DNA of 64,000 nt, from positions 679,101 to 743,100 of the forward strand of contig CANMWN010000002.1 of NCBI GenBank assembly GCA_947501625.1, given 5' to 3'. A program made the position numbers and the translations under genes. Under the pieces are notes generated by a model. The model was not told where the DNA came from. It saw only the letters and a program-made list of their open reading frames with translations, and did not search any database. Position 1 is the stretch's first letter; the number at the start of each line of letters is the position of its first letter. Positions 25,801-35,209 of this stretch are shown here, one piece after another. Source of the DNA: an uncultured Flavobacteriaceae bacterium (GTDB taxonomy: Bacteria; Bacteroidota; Bacteroidia; Flavobacteriales; Flavobacteriaceae).

Positions 25801-26297
25801 CTTTTTATCAATTTAGATTCCAAAAATTTATTTCCATTATCAACCCTTAACGTATAAACTCCAGTAGCAATTTCACCAATAAGTATAGTTAACTCTTGTT
25901 CACTATCATATTCTCTATTAATTATCATTCTCCCTCTCATGTCAAAAATCCTGACAACTAACACTCTATTAATAGGATCAATAAATTTTATTTGTATTTG
26001 ATCAACAAATGGATTAGGATAAACAATTGCTTCTAAATTTGTATCAAACCGATGATTAATAAGTAAAGGATTAATTGGTTGTAAAAAACCTTGTCTAAGA
26101 GAGTGGCTTGTTCTATCAAAAGTATTTATTACACTTTGTTGACCTATATATTGGTGAATAAAATATCCACGATTATTATCTGAATAAATAAAAGCTGACA
26201 AACCATTTATTCCTAATGATTCTTTTTTCTTTATTTGTGAATTTGAATCATGAATAAAGAATAAAGAAATGAATAATAAAATATAAAATCTACACAC
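25797..26297 (-). CDS. Small T9SS type A sorting-domain protein
   Basis: A 166-residue protein starting at GTG 26297, with a signal peptide ending SNSQ. A mid-portion with LRQGFLQPI leads into a C-terminal sorting domain beginning VYPNPFVDQIQIKF and ending GVYTLRVDNGNKFLESKLIKR, the type A signal for secretion and attachment through the type IX system. There is little room for a cargo domain, so the protein may be an adaptor for the outer-membrane and fibre proteins encoded next. A near-consensus -7 box (TACATTTA, 26318-26325, minus strand) lies upstream. Confidence 0.8.
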   Translation of the reverse strand: MCRFYILLFISLFFIHDSNSQIKKKESLGINGLSAFIYSDNNRGYFIHQYIGQQSVINTFDRTSHSLRQGFLQPINPLLINHRFDTNLEAIVYPNPFVDQIQIKFIDPINRVLVVRIFDMRGRMIINREYDSEQELTILIGEIATGVYTLRVDNGNKFLESKLIKR

Positions 26298-26361
26298 AGT
26301 TTTGTTTTTGAGTTGTGTAAATGTATTATATAATGTAATTGAAAAAAAGAGATTTTAGCCA

Positions 26362-26382
26362 TGTCCACCCTTTGTCCACCCT
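26362..26382. promoter_or_regulatory. Direct repeat TGTCCACCCT, 11-bp period, between fibre operon and regulators
   Basis: Two perfect copies of TGTCCACCCT start at 26362 and 26373, one helical turn apart. They lie in the divergent intergenic region between the fibre operon and the first TPR regulator. Related degenerate copies with the same 11-bp phase occur at 30257-30310. This is the form expected for a site bound by two side-by-side protomers of a LuxR-type regulator. Confidence 0.55.
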
Positions 26383-26516
26383 CAATAATATTGGTGTACA
26401 TATATTTTTACGAAGTTTGTTTTCATAAATAATAGACTTATACAACTATGAATATCAACTATTTAAACTATATTTACTCAAGCGAACTTTTCATAGTTAA
26501 AAATTTAAATGAAAAA

Positions 26517-28379
26517 ATGAACTCAAATTTCAGGTTTATCTTTGTCTTACTCGTTTTAATGTCAAATCTTACTTTTTCACAAGACAATAAATTAGATAGT
26601 CTTAAGAATTTATATAGCAATTTAGATGACACAAAAGAGAAAATCAAGTTAAGTCATCAACTATTTAAAAAAGTAACACATAAAGACAAACCGTTAGCAT
26701 TTGAATACGCAACCGATCAATTAAAAATCTCCAAAAAAATAAATTACACTCAAGGCATTGGAACTGCATATAGAGATATAGCCTACTATTACAAATACTT
26801 ACCTAATATTGATTCTTCAAGATACTTTTATGAAAAATCTATAAACACTTTTAAAAAATTCAATCATAAAGAGAGATTAGTTACGGCTTATGATAGGTAT
26901 GCAATGCTTGAAGTAGTACATGGAGATTATAACAAAGCATTAAAACTTTTAGAAGAAAGTCAGATAGTAGCCAAAGACCTTAAAAATGGTAAAATGCTTA
27001 CAGATATATTACTTAGAGCATCTACTGTACATTTAAATAAAGGTAATTATTTATCGGCTATGGAAGTTGTTTTGAAGGCCGCTAAGATTTCTGATACTAT
27101 AAGTCCAAAAAATAATATTCTAAGTGCAACAGTACTTTTAGATGTTGGTAGAGTAGAAAGACACAGAGGTAATTATAAAGCTGCAATTGAACCAACTAGA
27201 AAAGCTCTTGAATTATTTAAAACAGAAAAAGAATATAAATGGGAAATGATTGCTAGTAATCAACTTGGTAATGTATATTGGTATTTAGCAGACTATAACA
27301 ATGCACTTATTTATTATCAGAAAAGTTATGAAATGGCTAAAACTCTAAATAGAGAAGGAAACATTGCTAGTGCAATGAATAATATTGGTGCTGTGTATGC
27401 TAAACAAGGGAATCATCAAAAAGCATTACAACTATATAAAGAAGCTCATGAAGTTACAAAAAAAATAGGCTCACGAAGTAACTTGATCATTAGTTATGAA
27501 TCTATTGGAGTTTCAGAATTGGAACTTGATAACTATAACGAAGCAATAAATAATTTTACTGAAGGTATTAAACTTGGTGAAGAAATTAATGCTTTGGAAG
27601 ACTTAAATTATATCTATAAAAATAGAGCTGAAGCATATGAAAAAAATCAAAGTTATAAGCTTGCCTTATTGGATCAAAAAAGACACCAAGCAATAAATGA
27701 TTCTATTTTTAGCAAAAAATCTAATGATAAAATTGAAGAATTAAAAGCAAAATATGAATCTGAAAAAAAAGAAAAAGAAATAACTATTCAAAAAAATGAA
27801 ATTGAAATCTTAAAACGAAAAGAAGAAGTTTCTAAAAAGCAACGCTTACTTTATATCTTAGGATTAATCTCACTAGCAATTCTTGGTAGTTTACTTTATT
27901 ATGGAGTTTCTCAGAAATTAAAACGTTCTAAACTTGAGAGAGAAAAATTAGATTTAGCACTAGATCATAAAAAGAAAGAACTAACTTCTCACGCACTTCA
28001 CTTAGCCAAGAAAAATGAAGTTTTAGAGAACTTAAAACAAAAAGCGAAAGAACTTAAAGAAAATAATTCAACCAACTATAATCAATTAATTCAAACGATA
28101 AACTTTGATTTACAAGACGATAATAATTGGGAGAATTTTAAAAAATATTTTGAAGAAGTACATACAGAATTTAACAGTAATGTAAAACAAAAATATCCTG
28201 AAGTTACTTCAAATGAACTAAGGTTAATGGCGCTTTTAAAAATGAATTTAACTTCTAAAGAGATTGCAAGCATTTTAAACATTTCTAATGACGGAATAAA
28301 AAAAGCACGTTATCGATTACGTAAAAAATTAAATCTGTCAACTGAAGATTCTTTACAAGAAATTGTAATTGCACTTTAA
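26517..28379 (+). CDS. TPR transmembrane regulator with C-terminal LuxR-type helix-turn-helix, copy 1
   Basis: Numbered from the ATG at 26517 (620 residues): signal peptide ending TFSQ, about eight tetratricopeptide repeats (residues 30-400), a basic coiled coil, one membrane helix (LLYILGLISLAILGSLLYYG, near 440-460), a second coiled coil, and a LuxR/GerE-like helix-turn-helix (LTSKEIASILNISNDGIKKARYRLRKK). The periplasmic TPR domain probably senses a ligand or protein and the cytoplasmic end binds DNA, without kinase or receiver domain. The in-frame ATG at 26448 gives a leader that hides the signal peptide and is less likely. The neighbour downstream is a paralogue. Confidence 0.85.
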   Translation: MNSNFRFIFVLLVLMSNLTFSQDNKLDSLKNLYSNLDDTKEKIKLSHQLFKKVTHKDKPLAFEYATDQLKISKKINYTQGIGTAYRDIAYYYKYLPNIDSSRYFYEKSINTFKKFNHKERLVTAYDRYAMLEVVHGDYNKALKLLEESQIVAKDLKNGKMLTDILLRASTVHLNKGNYLSAMEVVLKAAKISDTISPKNNILSATVLLDVGRVERHRGNYKAAIEPTRKALELFKTEKEYKWEMIASNQLGNVYWYLADYNNALIYYQKSYEMAKTLNREGNIASAMNNIGAVYAKQGNHQKALQLYKEAHEVTKKIGSRSNLIISYESIGVSELELDNYNEAINNFTEGIKLGEEINALEDLNYIYKNRAEAYEKNQSYKLALLDQKRHQAINDSIFSKKSNDKIEELKAKYESEKKEKEITIQKNEIEILKRKEEVSKKQRLLYILGLISLAILGSLLYYGVSQKLKRSKLEREKLDLALDHKKKELTSHALHLAKKNEVLENLKQKAKELKENNSTNYNQLIQTINFDLQDDNNWENFKKYFEEVHTEFNSNVKQKYPEVTSNELRLMALLKMNLTSKEIASILNISNDGIKKARYRLRKKLNLSTEDSLQEIVIAL

Positions 28380-28397
28380 ATCAACTAATAGATATCC

Positions 28398-30236
28398 ATG
28401 AAATTCAAACTAATAATAATACTATTTATAATATCAATCAATTCAAATTCACAAAACAAAAAACTAGATAGTTTAACTAATATATATAATCTTCAAGAAG
28501 ATGGAATTGAAAAAATAAATACACTTCAAAACCTTTTTAATAGTATAAAAAAAAATGATATTAATAAAGCTCAAGATTATGTATTAGAGGCATATAAATT
28601 GTCCAAAAAAATGAATTATAAAGAAGGGATCTATCAATCTTCTTTTCATTTAGGATCGGTTAAAAAAAAATTTAATGAATTAGATTCCTCAATATATTAT
28701 TTTAATATAGCTTTAAACACCAAAGACAAAAAACTTAAGTCTAATACTTTTGGTGGGATTTCAGATGCATATAGACTTTCAGGAAATTATAAGCCTGCAA
28801 TTGACAATATTGAAAAAGCATTATCTATAAATCGAGAACTCAAAGATAGTTCGTCAATAGGCAGTTCTTTAATTAATTTAAGTAGTATTTATAGAAACCA
28901 AGGGAATTACAACCTCGCATATATTAAGATACTAGATGCTATAAAAATTTATGAAAATTTAAAAGGTAAATCATTATTCAAAGCAGATTGTTATAAATCT
29001 ATTGGTGAAATCGAGTATAATAGAGGGAATTATTCTGAGGCAATCAAAAATTACAAAACTGCTTTAAAAACATATAAAAAAGAAAATGATGATTATTATC
29101 ATGTGCTTACTTTAAACAGAATAGCAAATTCTTATATTTTTAAAAAAAACTATAAGAATGCACGTATATACACTAATAAAGCTTATAAAATCGCTAATGA
29201 AAAAAAATTTAATTCAATCAAATCTGTTTCTAAGTTTCTACTTGGGGAAATAGATTATAAAGAAGGGAATTATTCCAAAGCAAAGGCTGAAATTAATGAA
29301 GTGTTATTGGATTATAGAAAATCAAAAAATATCAATGAAATTTATTCATCTTTATTATTATTAGGTAAAATATCAATTGAAACAAATGATTTTAAAAATG
29401 CTAATGAATATTTAAATGAGGGCTTATTAATAGCCGATACAATAAAGGCGCCTAGAGAATCACAAGAATTTTATTATTACAAGTCAAAACTCGAAACAAA
29501 AAGAGGAAATTATAAATATGCTCATAAATACTTAGAATTATATTCACATCTCAAAGACAGTTTAGATATTGTAAATAATTCACGTGAGATTGAAGAATTA
29601 AAAACCATTTTTGAATCAGAGAAAAAAGAAAAAGAGATTGCTATCCAAAAAAATGAAATTGAAATCCTAAAGCAAAAAGAAGAAGTTTCCAAAAAACAAC
29701 GATTACTTTATATCTTAGGATTAATTTCACTAGCAATTCTTGGTGGCTTACTTTATTATGGAGTTTCTCAAAAATTAAAACGCTCTAAACTAGAAAGAGA
29801 AAAATTAGATTTAGCATTAGATCATAAAAAGAAAGAGTTGACTTCTCATGCATTACATTTGGCTAAGAAAAATGAAGTGTTAGTAAATCTAAAACAAAAA
29901 GCGAAAGAACTTAAAGAAAACAATTCAACTAATTACAATCAATTAATTCAAACTATCAATTTTGATTTACAAGACGATAATAATTGGGAAAATTTTAAAA
30001 AATATTTTGAAGAAGTCCATACCGATTTCAATAACAATGTGAAAAATAAGTATCCTGAAGTTACTGCCAATGAATTGAGACTTATGGCGCTTTTAAAAAT
30101 GAATTTAACTTCTAAAGAGATTGCAAATATTCTAAATATTTCTAATGACGGAATTAAAAAGGCACGTTATCGTCTACGCAAAAAACTAAATCTGTCAACT
30201 GAAGATTCTTTACAAGAATTAGTTATAAGTCTGTAA
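28398..30236 (+). CDS. TPR transmembrane regulator with C-terminal LuxR-type helix-turn-helix, copy 2
   Basis: A 612-residue paralogue of the preceding gene, 18 bp after it. The layout is the same: signal peptide ending NSNSQ, tetratricopeptide repeats up to about residue 395, coiled coil, membrane helix and helix-turn-helix. The last 200 residues, from the coiled coil on, are nearly identical to copy 1, while the sensor part is only distantly similar. So the two regulators probably read different signals and bind the same DNA sites. Codon-level differences in the shared part are mostly silent. Confidence 0.85.
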   Translation: MKFKLIIILFIISINSNSQNKKLDSLTNIYNLQEDGIEKINTLQNLFNSIKKNDINKAQDYVLEAYKLSKKMNYKEGIYQSSFHLGSVKKKFNELDSSIYYFNIALNTKDKKLKSNTFGGISDAYRLSGNYKPAIDNIEKALSINRELKDSSSIGSSLINLSSIYRNQGNYNLAYIKILDAIKIYENLKGKSLFKADCYKSIGEIEYNRGNYSEAIKNYKTALKTYKKENDDYYHVLTLNRIANSYIFKKNYKNARIYTNKAYKIANEKKFNSIKSVSKFLLGEIDYKEGNYSKAKAEINEVLLDYRKSKNINEIYSSLLLLGKISIETNDFKNANEYLNEGLLIADTIKAPRESQEFYYYKSKLETKRGNYKYAHKYLELYSHLKDSLDIVNNSREIEELKTIFESEKKEKEIAIQKNEIEILKQKEEVSKKQRLLYILGLISLAILGGLLYYGVSQKLKRSKLEREKLDLALDHKKKELTSHALHLAKKNEVLVNLKQKAKELKENNSTNYNQLIQTINFDLQDDNNWENFKKYFEEVHTDFNNNVKNKYPEVTANELRLMALLKMNLTSKEIANILNISNDGIKKARYRLRKKLNLSTEDSLQELVISL

Positions 30237-30256
30237 TTCAGTAGTTTAAAATCTAC

Positions 30257-30310
30257 TGTCCACCTTTTGTCTTCTTAGCCATTCAATTGTGTCCTCTTAT
30301 TGTCTACCCT
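30257..30310. promoter_or_regulatory. Phased TGTCC-type half-sites upstream of the collagen-like lipoprotein gene
   Basis: Degenerate copies of the TGTCCACCCT element begin at 30257 (TGTCCACCTT), 30268 (TGTCTTCTTA), 30290 (TGTCCTCTTA) and 30301 (TGTCTACCCT). All starts differ by multiples of 11 bp. The block ends about 42 bp upstream of the predicted transcript start of the lipoprotein gene, a usual activator position. Confidence 0.5.
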
Positions 30311-30339
30311 TAAAATTATCATCCATTAAATAATGAATA

Positions 30340-30347
30340 TAGGTTTG
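30340..30347 (+). promoter_or_regulatory. -7 promoter box of the collagen-like lipoprotein gene
   Basis: TAGGTTTG, an exact TAnnTTTG match; predicted start near 30352 gives a long leader of about 110 nt, which contains no reading frame of note. Confidence 0.5.
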
Positions 30348-30464
30348 TAGTGTCAAATAAATGACATAACAGTTTTGTGGTGTCTTGCTCTGGATTTGGG
30401 CTGCAGACTAAACCAGTTGCGAGTCACTATAAAACATAATACAAACCACAAAACAATATTTATT

Positions 30465-31025
30465 ATGAAAAAATTAAAATTTTTAACGTACAGTATGATT
30501 GCATTAATGTTAATATTCTCTGTTGCTTGTGAAGGTGAAGAAGGAGCAATTGGGCCAGCTGGAATAGATGGAATTAACGGGATTGATGGTACTGATGGAC
30601 AAGACGGAAATGCAAATGTGAACACATACACATATGACTTATCTACTATGACAGGAAGTATATGGCAAATAAATGCACCTCAACTAACACAGGATGTACT
30701 AGACAATGACGGCATCTTGTGTTATGTAAGAAGATCGAATATATACTATCCAGTACCTGGAACTGCATTTAATGATGAAATTAAAGTTAATTTAGTATTA
30801 AATGCATCATGGTTATATTTCTATAATAGAATGTCCGGTGCAAATATAACACCAACTGTAGGAACATATGATTTGTTTAAACTGGTTATTATTGAATCAT
30901 CTAGCACATCATCAGGGAGAACTAGTTACTCACCAACACAACGAATTCAAAATGAATTAGAAAATGCTGGTGTTGATATAAATAATTATGAAGATGTAAT
31001 GGACTATTATGGGTTAGAGTATTAA
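30465..31025 (+). CDS. Collagen-like repeat lipoprotein
   Basis: A 186-residue lipoprotein from ATG 30465, with lipobox FSVAC and a short Gly-X-Y stretch (IGPAGIDGINGIDGTDG) directly after it. The remaining 150 residues are a globular domain rich in Thr, Ser and aromatic residues without recognised motifs. The Gly-X-Y run would make a short trimeric stem holding three heads above the membrane. An upstream in-frame ATG at 30375 encodes an unlikely leader inside the 5' UTR. The gene has phased repeats like those near the TPR regulators in its upstream region, suggesting common control. Confidence 0.75.
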   Translation: MKKLKFLTYSMIALMLIFSVACEGEEGAIGPAGIDGINGIDGTDGQDGNANVNTYTYDLSTMTGSIWQINAPQLTQDVLDNDGILCYVRRSNIYYPVPGTAFNDEIKVNLVLNASWLYFYNRMSGANITPTVGTYDLFKLVIIESSSTSSGRTSYSPTQRIQNELENAGVDINNYEDVMDYYGLEY

Positions 31026-31073
31026 GAAGATTTAAATAAGGAAATAACTAAAAGCCCATAGAACTAAAAAAAA

Positions 31074-31102
31074 GACAAGTTCAAAATGAACTTGTCTTTT
31101 TT
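31074..31102. terminator. Bidirectional intrinsic terminator
   Basis: Perfect 10-bp stem GACAAGTTCA (31074-31083) / TGAACTTGTC (31087-31096) with an AAA loop, A run on the left and T run on the right. It serves the lipoprotein gene and the convergent VF530-rimO pair. Confidence 0.85.
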
Positions 31103-31108
31103 AATTAA

Positions 31109-31342
31109 TTATAGAATTGTATTAATCCTTTTCGTTTCCAAAAACAATTTCTCAACTTTCTCTCTCGCCCAAGGAGTTCTTCTTAAAAATTTCAAACTAG
31201 ATTTTATTGTAGGATTACTTTTAAAACAATTGATATTTACTCGCTTGCTCAATTCCTCCCAACCGTAATGTGACACCAAAAACTGTACAATCTCAGCTAA
31301 CTTTACTCCGTGTAGTGGATTATTTGGTTGCTCTTGTGACAT
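31109..31342 (-). CDS. VF530-family DNA-binding protein
   Basis: A 77-residue protein matching the VF530 (DUF2132) family: [25 protein letters not shown] near residues 6-30, [22 protein letters not shown] near 42-63. Members are small helical proteins reported to bind DNA; the function is not known. It starts 2 bp after the rimO stop and is probably cotranscribed with rimO. Confidence 0.85.
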   Translation of the reverse strand: MSQEQPNNPLHGVKLAEIVQFLVSHYGWEELSKRVNINCFKSNPTIKSSLKFLRRTPWAREKVEKLFLETKRINTIL

Positions 31343-31344
31343 CT

Positions 31345-32652
31345 TTATTCAGTTATAACCTCAGCGTACAAATCATAATCAGCAGCATCCGTAATTTTAA
31401 CAGTTGCATATTCTCCAGTTTTTAAATAACTTTTTGAAGCATCAATCAATACTTCATTATCTACATCTGGAGAGTCAAATTCGGTGCGTCCTACAAAGTT
31501 ACTTCCTTCTTTTCTGTCAATCACAACCTTAAATATCTTGCCTATCTTTTCTTGATTCATTTCCCAAGAAATCTGAGACTGAATTTCCATGATTTCATTT
31601 ACACGTTGTTGCTTCACTTCTGGTGGAACATCGTCTTCCAAATTATATGCATGGGTATTTTCTTCATGCGAATAAGCAAAACATCCTAAACGGTCAAAAC
31701 GCATTTCTTCAACCCAATCTTTCAAGATTTGAAAATCTTCTTCGGTTTCTCCAGGATAACCAACAATCAAAGTCGTTCTAATAGCCATTTCGGGAACCGC
31801 TGCTCTAAATTCCTTCAACAATTTAGTAGTCTTTGCTTGAGTAGTACCTCTTCGCATACTCTTCAATATTTTATCTGAAATATGTTGCAAAGGAATATCT
31901 AAATAATTACAAATCTTCGGCTCATTCTTCATCACTTCCAACACATCCATCGGAAAACCTGTTGGGAACGCATAATGTAATCGAATCCATTCAATTCCTT
32001 CAACTTTGACTAATTCTCTTAGCAATTCAGCAAGATTACGTTTTTTGTATAAATCTAGTCCGTAGTAAGTTAAATCTTGAGCAATCAATATCAATTCCTT
32101 CACACCTTTTGCGGCTAACTTTTTTGCTTCAGTAACTATATCTTCAATTGGTGTTGATCTATGTTTTCCTCGCATTAACGGAATAGCACAAAAACTACAA
32201 GGTCTGTCACAACCTTCAGCAATTTTAAGGTAAGCGTAGTTTTTTGGAGTTGTAGTCAAGCGTTCTCCTATCAATTCATGCTTATAATCGGCACCTAAAA
32301 CCTTTAATAAATTTGGTAATTCAGTTGTTCCAAAATATTGGTCTACATCTGGAATCTCTTTTATTAAATCAGGCTTATAGCGCTCGCTCAAACAACCAGT
32401 AACAAATACCTTATCAACTTCTCCTTCTTCCTTTTTTTGTACAAAATCCAAAATAGTATTGACACTTTCTTCTTTGGCATTATCAATAAAACCACAAGTA
32501 TTGATTACAACTACATTCCCTTCTTCTTCATGAACTACTTCTTTATCATTGGCTTTCAATTGTCCCATTAAAACCTCTGAATCATAAACATTCTTAGAAC
32601 AACCTAATGTAACTACGTTAATTTTATTTTTCTTTACTGATTTTGTGCGCAT
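31345..32652 (-). CDS. rimO: Ribosomal protein S12 methylthiotransferase
   Basis: Radical SAM enzyme that adds a methylthio group to an aspartate of ribosomal protein S12. The 435-residue protein has the UPF0004 domain ([20 protein letters not shown], with further cysteines in NTCGFID and VTGCLSERY), the radical SAM motif CDRPCSFC, and a C-terminal TRAM domain (about residues 370-435). The order of motifs and KMS-free [10 protein letters not shown] segment fit RimO rather than MiaB. It is transcribed with the small VF530 gene. Confidence 0.95.
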   Translation of the reverse strand: MRTKSVKKNKINVVTLGCSKNVYDSEVLMGQLKANDKEVVHEEEGNVVVINTCGFIDNAKEESVNTILDFVQKKEEGEVDKVFVTGCLSERYKPDLIKEIPDVDQYFGTTELPNLLKVLGADYKHELIGERLTTTPKNYAYLKIAEGCDRPCSFCAIPLMRGKHRSTPIEDIVTEAKKLAAKGVKELILIAQDLTYYGLDLYKKRNLAELLRELVKVEGIEWIRLHYAFPTGFPMDVLEVMKNEPKICNYLDIPLQHISDKILKSMRRGTTQAKTTKLLKEFRAAVPEMAIRTTLIVGYPGETEEDFQILKDWVEEMRFDRLGCFAYSHEENTHAYNLEDDVPPEVKQQRVNEIMEIQSQISWEMNQEKIGKIFKVVIDRKEGSNFVGRTEFDSPDVDNEVLIDASKSYLKTGEYATVKITDAADYDLYAEVITE

Positions 32653-32672
32653 TATATCATAAATTGAGTTTG

Positions 32673-32680
32673 CAAAGATA
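32673..32680 (-). promoter_or_regulatory. -7 promoter box of rimO
   Basis: TATCTTTG on the minus strand, exact TAnnTTTG match, about 20 bp upstream of the rimO ATG. Confidence 0.6.
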
Positions 32681-32735
32681 CAACCTTAATTAAACCTTTG
32701 TATATTTATCTTGTCTTATCTTAATATTTTGACTT

Positions 32736-33836
32736 ATGAAAATTAAATATTTACTGATAATATTGTTCTTTATTGCTTGTAGCGATGATGATACTACTAT
32801 TGACAATCCTCCAATTGACATTCCTATAGAAACTCCTGAACCCTTATATTTTCCTCCTATTTCTGGAACTATTTGGGAAACAACAACTCCATCTTCTTTA
32901 AATTGGGATTTAACTAAACTTGAAGAGTTATATACTTATTTAGAAACTAAAAATACTAAAGGTTTTATCATTTTAGAGAATGGAAAAATAGTTGTTGAGA
33001 AATATTTTAACGGTCATTCACAAGACGAAAATTGGACTTGGTTCTCGGCTGTAAAGAGTTTAACAGCAACTGCTATAGGTGTTGCCCAAGACGAAGAAAT
33101 TATTAATATCAATAACAAAACTTCAGATTACTTGGGAAACAATTGGTCAAGTTTAACTGAAGAACAACAAGGCCTTATAACTGTAAAACATCATCTTTCA
33201 ATGACAACAGGATTGGTAAATAATCAAGCAAATCCTATTGCTTGGACTTGTACCATTCCATTATGCATGCAATATGATGCCGATGCTGGTACTCAGTGGA
33301 ATTACCATCAAGGCGCTTTTACGCAATTACAGAATATGCTAAGTCAAAATACTGGAATGGATTTTAAAGAGTATATAAAAACTAGAATTTTAGATAAAAT
33401 TGGCATTACAGGAAGTTGGAATAGTTTTTTAGCAGCCAATATTTTCTCGAGCAATACAAGAGGAATGGCTAGATTTGGATTACTATCACTAAATAAAGGA
33501 ACTTGGGATGAAACTGAAATTGTCAATGAAGATTATTTTAATGAAATGACAAATACTTCTCAAAATTACAATAAAGCCTATGGCTATCTATGGTGGCTAA
33601 ATGGAAAAGAGAGTTTTTTGACTCCAGACTCTCCAGATTTAAACTCAGGAAAATTAGTTCCTAATGCTCCAAATGATATGTTCGCTGCATTGGGCGCAAA
33701 TGATCAAAAAATTTATGTGATTCCAAGTTTAAATATGGTTGTAGTACGTTGTGGTGAAAGTGCTGGAAATGAACAACTCGCTAATTCAAGTTTTGACAAC
33801 GAACTTTGGGGAAAAATAAACGAGGTATTAAACTAA
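32736..33836 (+). CDS. Serine hydrolase lipoprotein of the beta-lactamase/class C family
   Basis: A 366-residue lipoprotein (lipobox FIAC, Cys15). The catalytic SxxK motif is S104-A-V-K107. The second motif reads WNYHQG, where the family usually has YxN, so Tyr is kept and Asn is replaced. Likely activities are D-Ala-carboxypeptidase, esterase or amidase action on peptides; true beta-lactamase action is not implied. The acid-rich linker after the lipobox (DDDTTIDNPP) suggests surface exposure. It converges on the sulfatase gene with a 1-bp gap. Confidence 0.85.
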   Translation: MKIKYLLIILFFIACSDDDTTIDNPPIDIPIETPEPLYFPPISGTIWETTTPSSLNWDLTKLEELYTYLETKNTKGFIILENGKIVVEKYFNGHSQDENWTWFSAVKSLTATAIGVAQDEEIININNKTSDYLGNNWSSLTEEQQGLITVKHHLSMTTGLVNNQANPIAWTCTIPLCMQYDADAGTQWNYHQGAFTQLQNMLSQNTGMDFKEYIKTRILDKIGITGSWNSFLAANIFSSNTRGMARFGLLSLNKGTWDETEIVNEDYFNEMTNTSQNYNKAYGYLWWLNGKESFLTPDSPDLNSGKLVPNAPNDMFAALGANDQKIYVIPSLNMVVVRCGESAGNEQLANSSFDNELWGKINEVLN

Positions 33837-33837
33837 A

Positions 33838-35163
33838 CTATAGCCTAATCTCGTTTACTTTACTTTTCAATTCATTCAATATTTCTTCGTTTTGTGTACT
33901 TAAAGGTAATTGATTTGGATTCAATAGATTTGGATTTTCCAAAGGGTTATTTTGTAAATTAAAAAGTGCTTCATTACCATTGTCAAACAAGATATATTTA
34001 TGTGTAGCATTTCTAATAGTATAATCTGAACCTCCTGTGTCATTTCCGATTTCTGTATACACATACTCTCTTTTTGTTGCATTTGAATTGGTAAGTAAAG
34101 GCATAAAACTTTGGCTATCATTAATTGGTGAATCTCCAGCATCAACGATTTCTGAAATAGTAGCAAACATATCTGTTGTATTAATCAATGCATCTTCAGT
34201 ATCATTCATTCTGCTCACATTGAATCCTGAAACAATCATTGGAACATTAACTCCACCTTGATATACGGTTCCTTTTGCACGCATTGGACTATATTCTTGT
34301 ACTACTTGGTTAGGAGTTCCATTATCTCCAATAAAAATAATTACTGTATTATCTTTTTCTTCTTGTGACATTGAATTTAACAATCTTCCAATTTCAGAAT
34401 CCATTGCTTCTAACATAGCCATATAATACGGTTTTGGATTTGCATCAATACTTGCTTGATCGGTAGGTAATGACCCTTGCGTATGCAAATTAGTTGGTGG
34501 TAAATGAAAAGGTGTATGTGGTGCATTATAAGCCAACCATAAAAACCAAGGCTTAGTTTGGTTATCAACCCAATCAATTGCTAAATCAGTGAATTTTGTT
34601 GTTGTATATTCAGTAGAATTTGCCGTTTGACCATTCTCAGTAAAATTCCAATTCCAATAAGATTGAACTCCGCCATTTAATAATCCTGCATAGTAATCAA
34701 TTCCCATACTTGTAGGATGATTTGGACTATTTGATAAATGCCATTTTCCAATAACTGCAGTACTATATGCATCTCCAGTATTATTAGAAATATGTTGCTG
34801 CAATGAAGTTTCAGAAGTAGCAAGAACATCATCAACTTTCATAACATTTATTCTAAATCCATATTTACCTGTGAGCATACTTGCGCGAGTAGGTGTGCAT
34901 GTTGGATAGGACCACAAATTATTAAAACGAATCCCTGTATTAATCATATTTTGCAGATTTGGCATATTAGGTTTTACCGTTCCCAAGTTATAACCTGGAG
35001 TAGCATCTAAGCCCATGTCATCGGCAATAATCAATAATACATTTGGCTTGTCGTTTTGGCTCGGAAATTCATTCCCTGTTTCTTCTGAAGTAACTTCAAC
35101 AGGATCTTCAGAACAAGAAATTAATACTAAAAAAAGTAGGGCAAAAAATGTTAGTTTTTTCAT
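33838..35163 (-). CDS. Sulfatase lipoprotein
   Basis: A 441-residue lipoprotein (lipobox LISC) of the type I sulfatase family. Asp48-Asp49 metal ligands lie in LLIIADDMG and the formylglycine motif is C89-TPTR93; GKWHLSN and IFIGDNGTP supply further active-site residues. It hydrolyses sulfate esters, probably of algal polysaccharides or glycans, after maturation by an anaerobic or FGE-type activating enzyme not present here. No SusC/SusD pair is nearby, so this is not a standard polysaccharide locus. The amidase gene upstream is 46 bp away on the same strand. Confidence 0.92.
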   Translation of the reverse strand: MKKLTFFALLFLVLISCSEDPVEVTSEETGNEFPSQNDKPNVLLIIADDMGLDATPGYNLGTVKPNMPNLQNMINTGIRFNNLWSYPTCTPTRASMLTGKYGFRINVMKVDDVLATSETSLQQHISNNTGDAYSTAVIGKWHLSNSPNHPTSMGIDYYAGLLNGGVQSYWNWNFTENGQTANSTEYTTTKFTDLAIDWVDNQTKPWFLWLAYNAPHTPFHLPPTNLHTQGSLPTDQASIDANPKPYYMAMLEAMDSEIGRLLNSMSQEEKDNTVIIFIGDNGTPNQVVQEYSPMRAKGTVYQGGVNVPMIVSGFNVSRMNDTEDALINTTDMFATISEIVDAGDSPINDSQSFMPLLTNSNATKREYVYTEIGNDTGGSDYTIRNATHKYILFDNGNEALFNLQNNPLENPNLLNPNQLPLSTQNEEILNELKSKVNEIRL

Positions 35164-35209
35164 CTATAAAAAATTAGTTTCTCATTAGACTATAAAAACT
35201 ACTAATGGT

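Noticed and set aside
26448..26516. Earlier start for TPR regulator 1
   Set aside because: It would bury the signal peptide behind 23 residues; the ATG at 26517 gives a normal signal peptide like that of copy 2.
30239..30258. Terminator for TPR regulator 2 (CAGTAG/CTACTG dyad)
   Set aside because: The stem is only 6 bp and no T run follows; the region is better explained by the phased repeats.
30375..30464. Earlier start for the collagen-like lipoprotein
   Set aside because: A 30-residue leader before a good lipoprotein signal peptide is unlikely; the stretch fits a 5' UTR.
32736..33836. Beta-lactamase (antibiotic resistance) call
   Set aside because: The SxxK motif alone is shared with esterases and peptidases, and the YxN motif is altered; a resistance role is not supported.
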